Assembly (NCBI GenBank): GCA_964580105.1
Contig: CAZOJJ010000020.1
Span: 1 to 49,064, forward strand
Reading direction: 5' to 3'
Origin: CAZOJJ01 sp964580105
GTDB taxonomy: Bacteria > Bacteroidota > Rhodothermia > Rhodothermales > Rubricoccaceae
Length of the DNA stretch: 49,064 nt
This document shows, one piece after another, positions 15,469 to 25,044 of this stretch. Position 1 is the stretch's first letter; each line of letters begins with the position of its first letter. The position numbers and the translations under genes were made by a program. Under the pieces are notes generated by a model. It did not search any database and had not been told where the DNA came from. It saw nothing but the letters and a program-made list of their open reading frames with translations.

Positions 15469-18273
15469 ATGCGCATCGACGCCGTCCGGGCCCTCCGCGG
15501 GCCGAACGTCCACCACCCCCGTCCCGTCCTCGTCGTCCGCCTCGACCTCGAAGCCCTCACCGGCGTCGAGTCCTGCGCCGTCGAGGGCTTCACGGATCGC
15601 TTGCTAACGACGCTCCCCGGCCTCCACGACCACCACTGCTCACGAGGCCGCCCCGGCGGATTCGTCGAGCGGCTCGCGGAAGGCACCTACTTCAGCCACG
15701 TGGCCGAGCACGTCGCGCTGGAGCTCTCCGAGCTGGCCGGGATCGGCGTCACGTACGGGAAGGCCCGCTACGCCGGGCGCGAGGGGCTCTACGACCTCGT
15801 CGTGCGCTACCGCTCCGAGGCGGGCATGCGGCGCCTCGTGCATGTGGCCGTGGACCTCGTCGAAGCGACCGTCCGGGGGGAGGACTTCCCCCTCGACGAA
15901 GCCGTCGAGGAAGCGAGGCGGATCGTGCGGCGGACCGGCCTCGGGCCGAGCACGCGCGCCCTCGTGGAGGCGGCCGAGCGGCGGGGGATCCCGTGGGAGC
16001 GCGTCGGCGAGGAAAGCCTCGTCCGCCTCGGCTACGGCACGCACCGCCGGTTCGTTCAGGCGGCCATGACCAGCGCCACGAGTGCCATCGGCACGGACAT
16101 CGCGCACTACAAGGACCTCACGAAGCAGATGCTCCGCGACGCGTTCGTGCCCGTGCCCTGGGGCGTCGTCGTGCGGAGCGAGCGGGCCGCCGTCGAGGCG
16201 CTCGAAACGTTCGACGGCCCCGTCGTGGTCAAGCCGCTCGACGGCAACCACGGGCGCGGCGTGACCGTCGGGCTGACCACGCCCGAGGGGGTGCGCGAGG
16301 CGTTCCGCCGCGCCGCCGCGCGCTCGCGGAGCGTCGTCGTCGAAGAGCAGCTCACGGGCAAGGACTACCGCGTGCTCGTCGTGGGCGGGCGGGTGGTGGC
16401 CGCGGCCGAACGCTCGCCGTGTCACGTCGTCGGCGACGGCGTCCACACCGTCGCCGAACTCATTGAGGTCGCCAACGCCGACCCCCGGCGCGGCGAGGGC
16501 CACGAGAAGCCGCTCACGCGGATCGGGGTGGACGAGGCGATGGAGGCCTTCCTCGCCCGGGCCGGCCGCGCGCTGTCCGACGTGCCGGCGGACGGCGAAT
16601 GCGTCGTCCTCACCGGCAGCGCCAACCTCTCCACGGGCGGGACGGCCTGCGACGTCACCGACGTGCTGCACCCCGAGGTGCGCGCCGTCTGCGAGCGGGC
16701 CGCCCGGGCCGTCGGCCTCGACGTGTGCGGGGTGGACCTCGTCACCGAGGACGTGGCGCGCCCGTTCGCGAAGGGGCGCGGCGGCGTCGTGGAGGTCAAC
16801 GCGGCGCCGGGCCTGCGAATGCACCTCCACCCCTCGGAGGGCCCGCGCCGCGAGGTGGCCGAGGCCATCCTCGATGTGCTCTACCCGCCGGGCGCGCCCG
16901 CGCGCATCCCCATCGTTTCCGTCACCGGCACCAACGGCAAGACCACGACGACGCGCCTGATCGGCCACGCCCTCGCGGCGGCCGGCCGGACGGTCGGCAT
17001 GACGACGACGAGCGGGGTCTGGGTGGGCGGCACCTGCGTGGCGCGGGGCGACATGACCGGCCCCGCGTCGGCGCGCGCCGTCCTGGCCGATCCGGCCGTC
17101 GAGGTGGCCGTGCTGGAGACGGCACGCGGCGGCATCCTCCGCCGCGGCCTCGGATACGACTGGGCCGACGTCGCCGTCCTCACGAACGTCCGCGCCGATC
17201 ACCTCGGGCAGGACGGCCTGGAGACGGTCGAGGACGTGGCCCACGTGAAGGCCGTCGTGGCCGAACGCGTGCGCGAGGGCGGCACCCTCGTCGTCAACGC
17301 CGACGACGCGGGGGCGCTCTCCGTGCTGGATCGCCGGGCCGTCCGCGCCGGGACGAAAGAGGTCGTGCTGTTCAGCCTGTCGCCCGAGAACCGCTTCGTC
17401 CGGGCCCACCTCGCCGAGGGGGGCACGGCCTACTTCGTGCGCGACGGCTGGTTCGTCGAGGCGTGCGGGGCCGTCGACGTGCGGGCGTTGCTGGTGGACC
17501 GCGTGCCGATCACGTTCGGCGGTCACGCCGCCTACAACGTCGCCAACGCCCTCGGGGCGCTGGCCGCGTGCCGCACCCTCGGCCTCACCCTCGCCGAGGT
17601 GTCGGCGGCGTTCCGCCGGTTCGGCAACACGACGCACAACGAGGGCCGCGCCAACGTCTACCGCCTCGGACGCGGCCACGTCGTCCTCGACTACGGACAC
17701 AACGCCGACGGCTTCGAGGCCGTCGGCCGGTTCCTCCACGCCTGGCGCCCCGGCGCGACGACCATCGGTGTGGTGAACGTGCCCGGCGACCGCTCCGACG
17801 CGCTCATCCGGGCGGCGGCGCAGGCGGCGGCGCGCGCCTTCTCCCGGCTGGTCTTCAGCGAGGACAAGGACCTCCGAGGCCGGATGCCGGGCGAGGTCAC
17901 CGCACTCCTCCGCGAAGCCGCCGAGGTGGAGGCCCCCGACGTGCCCATCGAGGTCATCCCGGACGAGGTCGACGCGCTCCATGCCGTGCTGGACCGCGTG
18001 CGCGACGGCGCCGTCGCGGTGAGCTTCTACGAGCACCTCGAACCGCTCGTGGCGCTCCTCCAGGAAGCGGGCGCCGTGCCCGAGGAGCCCGCCTCGCGGA
18101 AGACGAAGCGGGTGACGATGCCCGAGCGCATCACGGCTGGTGGCGGCGCCGCTTCGGGCGGGGACGGGGCCGCCTCGGCGAAGGTCCCGGTGCTCCCGGG
18201 GCTTCCGACCACGCTGCCCGCCGCCCTGCTGGAGCGGTACACGCCCGAGTCGATGGGGTATGGCGCAGGCTGA
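15469..18273 (+). CDS. cphA: Cyanophycin synthetase
   Basis: A 934-residue enzyme that polymerises aspartate and arginine into the storage polymer cyanophycin using ATP. Domain order matches CphA: N-terminal domain (VRALRGPNVHHPRPVLVVRLD), ATP-grasp domain (about 210-470; KPLDGNHGRGVTVGL near 255, VDLVTEDV, VEVNAAPGLRMHLHPSEG) and a Mur-ligase-like domain starting at P-loop VTGTNGKTTTTRL (485-497), with LETARGGILRRGLGYDWADV and VLDYGHNADGFEAV. The ATG at 15469 precedes the conserved N terminus; in-frame codons further upstream look non-coding. The tail after residue ~875 is Ala/Gly-rich. No cyanophycinase or isoaspartyl dipeptidase is in the window. A role other than storage cannot be excluded. 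Confidence 0.93.
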   Translation: MRIDAVRALRGPNVHHPRPVLVVRLDLEALTGVESCAVEGFTDRLLTTLPGLHDHHCSRGRPGGFVERLAEGTYFSHVAEHVALELSELAGIGVTYGKARYAGREGLYDLVVRYRSEAGMRRLVHVAVDLVEATVRGEDFPLDEAVEEARRIVRRTGLGPSTRALVEAAERRGIPWERVGEESLVRLGYGTHRRFVQAAMTSATSAIGTDIAHYKDLTKQMLRDAFVPVPWGVVVRSERAAVEALETFDGPVVVKPLDGNHGRGVTVGLTTPEGVREAFRRAAARSRSVVVEEQLTGKDYRVLVVGGRVVAAAERSPCHVVGDGVHTVAELIEVANADPRRGEGHEKPLTRIGVDEAMEAFLARAGRALSDVPADGECVVLTGSANLSTGGTACDVTDVLHPEVRAVCERAARAVGLDVCGVDLVTEDVARPFAKGRGGVVEVNAAPGLRMHLHPSEGPRREVAEAILDVLYPPGAPARIPIVSVTGTNGKTTTTRLIGHALAAAGRTVGMTTTSGVWVGGTCVARGDMTGPASARAVLADPAVEVAVLETARGGILRRGLGYDWADVAVLTNVRADHLGQDGLETVEDVAHVKAVVAERVREGGTLVVNADDAGALSVLDRRAVRAGTKEVVLFSLSPENRFVRAHLAEGGTAYFVRDGWFVEACGAVDVRALLVDRVPITFGGHAAYNVANALGALAACRTLGLTLAEVSAAFRRFGNTTHNEGRANVYRLGRGHVVLDYGHNADGFEAVGRFLHAWRPGATTIGVVNVPGDRSDALIRAAAQAAARAFSRLVFSEDKDLRGRMPGEVTALLREAAEVEAPDVPIEVIPDEVDALHAVLDRVRDGAVAVSFYEHLEPLVALLQEAGAVPEEPASRKTKRVTMPERITAGGGAASGGDGAASAKVPVLPGLPTTLPAALLERYTPESMGYGAG

Positions 18274-18375
18274 AGGGAGGGACTACGACCGCGCTGGCCG
18301 GGTCCACCGCCTCGCGGCGCGGTCGCCCTGAGCGCCGGCGTTGCGGTGCCGTGTCGCGGGCCGGCTGGTTCACGC

Positions 18376-18383
18376 TAGCTTCC
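18376..18383 (+). promoter_or_regulatory. Candidate -7-like promoter element before the O-antigen ligase-like gene
   Basis: TAGCTTCC, the same octamer as before the copper operon. A transcript starting about 7-10 bases downstream would include in-frame CTG at 18409 as well as the GTG at 18472. No -33 box is evident. Confidence 0.3.
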
Positions 18384-18471
18384 GCGCGGTCACCCGCCGC
18401 CCGCCGCCCTGGACGCCCCGTCCCGCTCCCTCCGCTTTCGCCTCCGCATCCTCCAAGTCGGCGCCCTCGCC

Positions 18472-19986
18472 GTGGTCCTGACGGCCGGCGCGTTCCCGTC
18501 GTTCGACCTCGACTCGTTCTCGGTGCCGAAGGAACTGGTGCTGCACTTCGTGGCCTTTCTGGCCGGGGTGACGGTGCTGTTCACCGTGCCCTCCTTTCGG
18601 CCGAGGCGGGTGGACGTATGGCTCGTCCTCTTCGTCGGCCTCGGCACCGCATCGGCGCTGCTGGCGACGAACGGGTGGCTGGCCGGGCGTGCCCTTGCCG
18701 TGAGCGTTTCCGGCATCGTCCTGTTCGGGGCGGCGCGGGGGCTTCGGGCGGTGGGGCTGGCGAGGCCGCTGCGGGCGGCGCTGGCGCTGATGGTCGTGCT
18801 CGCTGCCGCCGTGGCGCTCGCCGAGGCGTACGGGCTTCGGCTGCCGGTCTTCGCCGAGAACCGCGTGCCGGGCGGGACGCTCGGCAACCGCAACTCCGTC
18901 GGCCATCTCGCGGCGATGGGACTGCCGATGGTCGTGCTCGTAGCAGCGGGATCCCGGAAGGCAGCGGGTGTGCTCCCGGGTCTGCTCGGCACGGCCGTCG
19001 TCGTTGCGGCGCTGGTGCTGACGCGCTCGCGAGCGGCGTGGCTGGGGACGGGTGCGGTGCTGGCGGTGCTGCTGCTCGGCGTGCTGGCGGTCGTCGTCCG
19101 CTTCCGGGCGTGGCGCCTGCTCGGGCGGTTTGCGCTCGCCGGCGTGCTGGGTGCGGCCGGTGCCGTGGCGGCGGTGACACTGCCGAACACCCTCCGCTGG
19201 AACAGCGCCGACCCGTACGCCGAGACAGCGCAGCGCGTCCTGAACTACCGCGAGGGCAGCGGGCACGGGCGGCTCGTCCAGTACCGCACCTCGCTGCGCC
19301 TGCTCGGCTCGAACCCCGTCCTCGGCGTCGGTCCCGGCAACTGGCCCGTCGCCTATCCTGCCTACGCCCTCGCCCGCGACCCCTCGATGGGTCCGGAGGC
19401 GGGGCGAACGATGAACCCGTGGCCGAGCAGCGACCTCGTCGCGCTGCTCGTCGAGCGGGGGCCGCCGGCGTTGCTGATCTGGCTCCTCGTGGTCGCTGGC
19501 CTCGCACGCGGTGCGTGGCGGGGCTTCCGGCACGCCGCCGAGGCGGACGAGGCGCTGGGCGCGGTGGCGCTCTTCGCCGTGCTGACGGGGACGCTCGTGG
19601 TCGGTGCGCTCGACGCCGTCCTCCTGCTGGCCTGGCCCGCATACTTCTTCTGGACGGCCGCCGGGGTGCTCTGGCCCGAGGAGCACGGGGCGGAGATCCG
19701 GGCGAGCGTCGGTGTTCGGTGTGTCGTGCTCGGCCTGCTCGTTCTCGGCGCGGCGGCGGGGTTCGTGCGGAGCGCCGGCCAGCTCGGCGCGATGGCGCTC
19801 TACGACTTCCGCAGCGGGCGGACCGACCTGGAGACGGCCGCCCGTCTCGACCCCGGCAACTACCGCGTGCGCGTCCGCCTGGGGCAGGCCGGAAGCCGGG
19901 CCGAGCGGTGTGAGCACGCCGTGGCGGCGCGGGATCTGTTCCCGCACGCCGCACTGGCGCAGCGGCTCGCCCGCCGGTGCCCGTGA
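18472..19986 (+). CDS. O-antigen ligase/polymerase-like membrane protein
   Basis: A 504-residue integral membrane protein with about ten hydrophobic segments. A Wzy_C/O-antigen ligase-type signature lies in the middle: GTLGNRNSVGHLAAMGLP near 142-160 and VLGVGPGNWPVAYP near 283-297, with a periplasmic loop between. The soluble C-terminal tail (about 430-504) has a TPR-like pattern with paired cysteines. Members join or polymerise lipid-linked glycans at the periplasmic face. The GTG at 18472 is the first standard start, but the frame is open further up to 18379 and reads SLRFRLRILQVGALAVVL, so a non-standard CTG at 18409 would give a more complete first membrane helix. The downstream gene begins near its stop. 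Glycan unknown. Confidence 0.75.
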   Translation: MVLTAGAFPSFDLDSFSVPKELVLHFVAFLAGVTVLFTVPSFRPRRVDVWLVLFVGLGTASALLATNGWLAGRALAVSVSGIVLFGAARGLRAVGLARPLRAALALMVVLAAAVALAEAYGLRLPVFAENRVPGGTLGNRNSVGHLAAMGLPMVVLVAAGSRKAAGVLPGLLGTAVVVAALVLTRSRAAWLGTGAVLAVLLLGVLAVVVRFRAWRLLGRFALAGVLGAAGAVAAVTLPNTLRWNSADPYAETAQRVLNYREGSGHGRLVQYRTSLRLLGSNPVLGVGPGNWPVAYPAYALARDPSMGPEAGRTMNPWPSSDLVALLVERGPPALLIWLLVVAGLARGAWRGFRHAAEADEALGAVALFAVLTGTLVVGALDAVLLLAWPAYFFWTAAGVLWPEEHGAEIRASVGVRCVVLGLLVLGAAAGFVRSAGQLGAMALYDFRSGRTDLETAARLDPGNYRVRVRLGQAGSRAERCEHAVAARDLFPHAALAQRLARRCP

Positions 19987-19994
19987 CACCCCGC

Positions 19995-20002
19995 TATCTT
20001 GC
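19995..20002 (+). promoter_or_regulatory. Candidate -7-like element before the nucleotidyltransferase-like gene
   Basis: TATCTTGC occurs 9 bases after the upstream stop and about 50 bases before GTG 20052. It resembles TAnnTTTG only partly and is offered as support for the later start. Confidence 0.2.
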
Positions 20003-20051
20003 TCGCCGTGGTGCGGCCACGGTCGCACCGCCCGCCCTGAAGCCGTCGCCC

Positions 20052-21308
20052 GTGCCCGTTTCCCCTCCGACCTCGCTCGAAGAACGTCTGCGCGCCGCAC
20101 CGGCGATGCGGCTCCTGCTCCTCGCCGTCCGGCCGGGCGCGGTCGAGGCAGGCCGCCTCCGCCGTGCCGTGGGCGAGGTAGACGACTGGCAGGCCTTCGT
20201 CGAAACGGCCGAGGCGCACCGGATCCTGCCGCTCGTCACGAAGCGGCTCGGTGCCGGCGACGCGGTGCCGCCGGACGCCCGCGCGCTGCTGAACCAGCGG
20301 GCCCGGCACCACGCGCTCCGCGCGCTCCGCTACACCGCCGAGCTGAACCGGCTGATCGGCGCACTGGCCGAGTACGGCGTGACGGCGCTGCCCCTCAAAG
20401 GCCCGGCCCTCGCCCACCTCCTCTACGGCGACGTCGCCCTCCGCCAGTTCGCCGACCTCGACGTGCTCGTGCGGCCGTCCGACGCCGCAACGGCCGTCGG
20501 GGCGGTGCTGGGGCTCGGCTACGAGCAGGTGGCACCGGCCCGTGCGTTCCGGCCCGACGACATCGTGCACGTGCAGCGCCGGTTCGGGCTGAAGGACGTC
20601 TCGTACCGGCACCCCGAGCGGCGCGTCGCGCTGGAGCTGCACTGGCAGGTCTTCCGGGAGACGGCGCAGGCCCTCGACTTCGCGCCGGCGCCGGGGTCGC
20701 CGTGGCCGGAGCCCGACCCTGAGGTCCACGCGCTCTACATCCTCCACCACGGCAGCAACCACGGCTACCGCCGCCTCTGCTGGCTGGCCGACGCCGCCGC
20801 CCTCGTCCATCACCGGACGGAGATCGACTGGGCCCGGGTGCGGGTGTTGAGCGAGCGACAGGGATGGGCGTCCAGCGTGGCCCTGGGCCTCGTCCTCTCG
20901 GAGCGGCTGCTCGGTGTGCCGCCCCCCGAGGCGTTCGTGCCGGTGATCGAGCGGCGGGCGCGGCGGCTCGTCCGGCTGGCCGACCGCTGCCTCACCGCCA
21001 CGCCCGGCTACGTCGAGCGCGGTCTCGAACGGCTGTCGTGGATGGCGGGGCTGGAAGACCGGCCGACGGCGCGTCTCCGCCACGCCGGGCGCTACCTCTT
21101 CAAAGCTTCCGCCGCCGAGTGGGACGACGAGGGCGTCGAGGCGGGTGCGGTCACCCTCGCCACGCGGCCGCTCGCGCTGCTGCGGAATTCGCTGCTGCGG
21201 AAGTGGCGGCGCCGGCGGGCGTCACACCATCCCGCTCCGCTTGCGCACGAACCACTCGGCCGTGAGGCAGACGATCACGAAGGCGAGGAGCCACGGGACG
21301 CGGAGTAG
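20052..21308 (+). CDS. Uncharacterised nucleotidyltransferase (NTP_transf_5-like)
   Basis: About 418 residues. The conserved nucleotidyltransferase core is visible as LPLKGPALAHLLYGDVALRQ followed by FADLDVLVRPSDAATAV, where the DxD pair (FADLDVLV) would bind metal, and later ELHWQVF. This matches PF14907-type proteins found in polysaccharide and exosortase clusters, whose reaction is unknown. An earlier GTG at 19977 overlaps the upstream stop, but its extra 25 residues look unconserved, and a promoter-like site lies between, so 20052 is preferred. The last 87 bases overlap the 3' end of the convergent VWA gene. Probably works with the preceding O-antigen ligase-like protein in glycan assembly; inference from adjacency. 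Confidence 0.75.
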   Translation: MPVSPPTSLEERLRAAPAMRLLLLAVRPGAVEAGRLRRAVGEVDDWQAFVETAEAHRILPLVTKRLGAGDAVPPDARALLNQRARHHALRALRYTAELNRLIGALAEYGVTALPLKGPALAHLLYGDVALRQFADLDVLVRPSDAATAVGAVLGLGYEQVAPARAFRPDDIVHVQRRFGLKDVSYRHPERRVALELHWQVFRETAQALDFAPAPGSPWPEPDPEVHALYILHHGSNHGYRRLCWLADAAALVHHRTEIDWARVRVLSERQGWASSVALGLVLSERLLGVPPPEAFVPVIERRARRLVRLADRCLTATPGYVERGLERLSWMAGLEDRPTARLRHAGRYLFKASAAEWDDEGVEAGAVTLATRPLALLRNSLLRKWRRRRASHHPAPLAHEPLGREADDHEGEEPRDAE

Positions 21309-23366
21309 CGGCGTCGTCCGGTCGCGCTCGATGCGGCGGGGCGCGAAGCGGCCCTCGCGGGCGAGGGCGTCGCGGAGACCGCCCACCTCGGCGACGGGGA
21401 CGACCCGGCCGCCGGAACGGCGGGCGAGCTGGCGCATCAGCGCCGCGTCGGCGCCCGGTTCGCGGAACTCCAGCGCGAGGGCGCCGACGGCGAAGGCGCC
21501 CCGGTCGTCGCCCAGCGCCTCGGCGCCGCGCGTGGCCTGCGCCGTGAAGCCGTAGGACCCCGACGGCAGCGTGCCCGCGTCGAGCGCGTAACGGCCGTTG
21601 CCGAGCGGGCGCATCGTGTAGGGCGTCTCGGTGCCGTCGGGCATCCGGACCGTCACGCGCACGTCGGCATCGCCGATGGGCTGGAGCGACTCGTCGTAGA
21701 CCTGTCCGGTGAAGGTGACGGGCTCGCCCTCGCCGAAGAGCGCTCGGTCCGGGCGGACGCGGACGGGCCGGCGGTCCTCGCGTGCGGTGACCCAGCGGAG
21801 GAGGTTGTCGAAGAGCGTCGGGTAGACGACGTCGAGGTCTTCGAGGTCGGCGGGGAGGGTAGCCCAGCGCCAGGTGCCGGCGCCGAGGAGGGCGGCCGAG
21901 CGGAGCGGCCCGCGCGCCCGCACGGCGAGGAGCGGGTCGTCGAGGTCCACGCTGCCACGGCGGACCGTCGCCAGCACGCGGGCATCCGGTGCGGCCACCC
22001 AGCGGCTCTCGTTGTACGACACCGGCGGCAACGCGCCGAGCGCTTCGGGGGTGACGCCGGAAACCTGGAGGGCCGGATGCGTCGAGCCCGCCGGGGTGAC
22101 GACCACGCCCGCCTCGACGAAGCCGGTGCGGACCGTGCCGGGCACGGCGGGCAGCACGTCGGCGAAGGCGCCGAGGGCGGCGAGGTCGGTCTGCAGCGTC
22201 AGGATGAACACGGCCGGGAGCCCCTCTGCGACGGCTTCGGCGACGCGGCTGCGCGTGGCGGCGTCGGCCGCGCGGCCAGGGTACCCGACGAGGAAGGCGG
22301 CGTCGAAGCCGCCGAGGTCGTCGGGCAGGGGGCCCTCGTAGAAGGCGCCCGGCGCGCGCTGCGTCCGGGGCACGACCTCCACGTTGGGGTCGTCCTCCAG
22401 CACGGCGCGGACGGCCGTGAGGTCCGGCCCCGGCGCGGCGGCCAGCAGCAGCACGCGCCGCTTGGTGTCGAGCACGCGCACGGCGACGGTCTCGGTGTTG
22501 TTGCGGTACGTCACCTCGCCCGCCTGTCGTTCGACGGCGACGGTGAACCGGCGCAGCCCCGCCTGCCTCGGCGTCACGTCGAGGTCGAGCGTCGTCTCCA
22601 GGCCGTCCTCGGGGAGCACAACGGATTGGGTGGCGACGGTCTGGCCGTCGTCGAGGAGCGAGACGGTGGCGCGTGCGCCGCCGTAGCCGTGGGCCCGGAC
22701 GCCCACGCGAACGGGCAGCAGGCTGCCGACGTACGCCACCTCGTTCGTCACTACGCGGCTCACGCGCACGTCCTGCCGCGCGGTGGTGTCGCCGACGACG
22801 GCGGTGTAGAGGGGGACGCGGGCGCGCTCGGCGAGGTAGAGCGGGTTGCGGCCCGTGTTGTACCGGCCGTCGGAGATCAGGAGGATGCCGCGCAGGTTGC
22901 GCCCGTCGAGGTCGCGCTCGACGCGCTCGATGGCGGCGGCGATGTCCGTCCGAGCGCCGTCGAACGAGAGAGAGTCCGCGTCGGCGTCGAGGCGGGCGGC
23001 CTCGGCGGCGAAGCCGTAGACGCGCACGGCCTCGTCGTCCGGCAGCGCGGCCAGGGCGGCGCGGGCCTGCGCGGCGCCCGCCGGCCCGGCACCGTCGCCC
23101 TCGGGGTCGGCCGTGAGGCTCTGGCTCCGGTCCACCAGCACGGCCAGCACGGGCGGCTCCTCGGTGGCGTCGAGGAAGCGGAGGACGGGCTCGAAGAGGA
23201 GGAGCAGGACGACGAACAGGGCCGCGAAGCGGAGCCCGGCGAGGAGCACGCGCTTGCCGCCGGCGACGCGCGGCGTCGAGCGGCCATAGGTCCACCACGC
23301 CAGCGCCCCGGCGCCGAGGAGGGCGAGAACGAGCAGCAGCGGCGAGTACGCGAGGGTGAGGTCCAC
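21222..23366 (-). CDS. VWA-domain membrane protein (Bat-like/glutamine-amidotransferase-like)
   Basis: A 714-residue protein. Two N-terminal membrane helices (LLVLALLGAGALAWW; LLAGLRFAALFVVLLLLFE) are followed by a von Willebrand A domain with MIDAS start VDRSQS (DxSxS) near 88-93 and ILLISDGRYNTG near 161-172. Then come Ig-like stretches, a segment resembling the class I glutamine amidotransferase-like fold, another Ig-like region and a C-terminal helix (LLRVPWLLAFVIVCLTAEWF). This architecture is common in Bacteroidota and planctomycetes near Bat/MoxR genes, though neither is here. It probably scaffolds periplasmic complexes; no enzymatic residues are apparent. Its 3' end overlaps the opposite gene. 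Confidence 0.8.
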   Translation of the reverse strand: MDLTLAYSPLLLVLALLGAGALAWWTYGRSTPRVAGGKRVLLAGLRFAALFVVLLLLFEPVLRFLDATEEPPVLAVLVDRSQSLTADPEGDGAGPAGAAQARAALAALPDDEAVRVYGFAAEAARLDADADSLSFDGARTDIAAAIERVERDLDGRNLRGILLISDGRYNTGRNPLYLAERARVPLYTAVVGDTTARQDVRVSRVVTNEVAYVGSLLPVRVGVRAHGYGGARATVSLLDDGQTVATQSVVLPEDGLETTLDLDVTPRQAGLRRFTVAVERQAGEVTYRNNTETVAVRVLDTKRRVLLLAAAPGPDLTAVRAVLEDDPNVEVVPRTQRAPGAFYEGPLPDDLGGFDAAFLVGYPGRAADAATRSRVAEAVAEGLPAVFILTLQTDLAALGAFADVLPAVPGTVRTGFVEAGVVVTPAGSTHPALQVSGVTPEALGALPPVSYNESRWVAAPDARVLATVRRGSVDLDDPLLAVRARGPLRSAALLGAGTWRWATLPADLEDLDVVYPTLFDNLLRWVTAREDRRPVRVRPDRALFGEGEPVTFTGQVYDESLQPIGDADVRVTVRMPDGTETPYTMRPLGNGRYALDAGTLPSGSYGFTAQATRGAEALGDDRGAFAVGALALEFREPGADAALMRQLARRSGGRVVPVAEVGGLRDALAREGRFAPRRIERDRTTPLLRVPWLLAFVIVCLTAEWFVRKRSGMV

Positions 23367-23429
23367 GGGCGACGAGCAGGGGGACGAAGGCCCTCAGTCT
23401 ACGCAGAAGCCGGGGCCGCTATTGCCCCG

Positions 23430-25040
23430 TCACCGCAGGATCGTCAGCCGCGCCACACTCGCGAGGTCGCCAGAGACGGCGCGGACGAAGTAGGCGCCGG
23501 GCGCCAGGCGCGGCGCGAGGAGCGGAATCCGGCTTCGTCCCCCCGCCACCGCGCCGTCGAACAGCACGGCGACGCGGCGGCCGAGGGCGTCGTAGAGCGT
23601 GAGCGACAGCGGCTGGGGGGCTTCGACCTCGATGTCGGCGACGAGGGGGCTGCCGGGTCTGACCACGTTCGGCACGAGCCGCCAGCTGCGCGTTGTCGTG
23701 GGCGTCGGCTCGTTCGCCACCGCCATCCCGAGCGCGGCCTGGGCGTTCACGATGCCCCAGCCGAGGAGGGTGTCCGGCGTGGCGGCCTGATGGGCCGTCT
23801 GGCGAAGCAGGTCGCGCACCTCGATGGGATTGAGCGTGGGGTTGGCCTGGAGGAGCTGCGCGGCGATGCCCGCCACCATCGGGGCGGAGAACGAGGTGCC
23901 GTTGCTGTAGCCGTAGCGGTCGTTGGTCCGGGCGAGGTAGACGTCCTGGCCGAGGGCGGCCACGTCGGGTTTGAGGCGGCCGTCGGCGGTGGGGCCGACC
24001 GACGAGAACGAGGCGCGGCCTCCGTCGAGCCGCACGGCGGCGACGGCGATGGCGGAGTCGGCATCGGCAGGGGCGGTGATGTACCGCCAGTCGGCGTTGC
24101 CCTCGTTGCCGGCGCTCGTCACGACGACGACGCCGAGGGCGGCGGCGACGTCCACGGCGCGCGTGAACGGGGTGGTGTCGCCGTCCATGTCCTCGTAGGT
24201 GTAGTCGCCCTCGCCGGGGTCGAACGTGCTGTAGCCGAGGGAGACGTTGACCACGTCCACGCCGTTCTGCTCCAGCCACTCCAGGCCGGCCACGAAGAAG
24301 TCCTCCTCCTGGTGCGTTTCGGTCGGCGCGTACTCGGTCGTCGCCGCGAGGACCTCCGCGCCGTGGGCCGGGCCGACGAGCTCGCCCTCGTCGAAGCCGA
24401 AGGCCACGGAGGTGGTGTTGAGGCCGTGGTAGTTCGACTGCGACTGGCCCGTGAAGTCCATGACGCCGAGGAGCCGCCCGCCTGCCTCGATGTGCGCGAG
24501 GGCGACGTGGTCGAAGTCGAAGAGCGTGTCGAGGAAGCCGACGCGGACGCCGGTGCCGTCGTAGCCCTCCTCGATGGGGCCGTCGGCGTGGACGAGCTGG
24601 AGCTGGGGGAGCGACGGGCCGAAGTCGAGGCCGCCACGCGGCGGGGCCAGCGGCGTGAACGAGGGCGCGGCGTGCGACGTGACGGCGGCGACGCGCCGCA
24701 CCTCGCGTACGAACGGAAGGGCCTCGACGGCTCGCTGCCGGTCGGGCGTCAGCCGGACGCTCACCGCGTTGAGCCACCGGCTCGCCACGAGCGGCTCGGC
24801 ATCCATCGCCTCCAGCGCAGCCACGTAGCGCGGGGCGACGGGCGCGTCGAGGCGGGCGGGGCGGTCGGCCCGGCCTCGGAGGGCGCGGCGCTCGGCCGCA
24901 TGGGCGTCGAGGCGGACGGCCTCGGCGCTTTCGTCGTCCTTGTCGGTGAAGAAGACCCAGACCTTGTCGGTGTCGCGTGGCTGGGCGGCGAGGGGCGCGG
25001 CGAGTCCCGTCAGGAGGACGAGCAGGAGCAGACGAGGCAT
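23430..25040 (-). CDS. Secreted subtilisin-like (S8) peptidase with T9SS sorting domain
   Basis: A 536-residue protease. The signal peptide LLLLVLLTGLAAPLAAQ is followed by a propeptide region. The S8 catalytic domain (about 155-440) has an intact triad: D171 (VGFLDT), H226 (GPAHGAEVLAA) and S383 (GTSFSAPMVAG), with oxyanion N312 (SAGNEG). A C-terminal type A sorting domain (LYDALGRRVAVLF ... GAYFVRAVSG) targets it through the type IX secretion system across the outer membrane. The His motif reads HGAEV rather than the usual HGTHV, as often seen in Bacteroidota members. It follows the cytidine deaminase stop by 4 bases on the same strand, so the two are probably co-transcribed despite unrelated roles. 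Confidence 0.92.
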   Translation of the reverse strand: MPRLLLLVLLTGLAAPLAAQPRDTDKVWVFFTDKDDESAEAVRLDAHAAERRALRGRADRPARLDAPVAPRYVAALEAMDAEPLVASRWLNAVSVRLTPDRQRAVEALPFVREVRRVAAVTSHAAPSFTPLAPPRGGLDFGPSLPQLQLVHADGPIEEGYDGTGVRVGFLDTLFDFDHVALAHIEAGGRLLGVMDFTGQSQSNYHGLNTTSVAFGFDEGELVGPAHGAEVLAATTEYAPTETHQEEDFFVAGLEWLEQNGVDVVNVSLGYSTFDPGEGDYTYEDMDGDTTPFTRAVDVAAALGVVVVTSAGNEGNADWRYITAPADADSAIAVAAVRLDGGRASFSSVGPTADGRLKPDVAALGQDVYLARTNDRYGYSNGTSFSAPMVAGIAAQLLQANPTLNPIEVRDLLRQTAHQAATPDTLLGWGIVNAQAALGMAVANEPTPTTTRSWRLVPNVVRPGSPLVADIEVEAPQPLSLTLYDALGRRVAVLFDGAVAGGRSRIPLLAPRLAPGAYFVRAVSGDLASVARLTILR

Positions 25041-25044
25041 GGCG

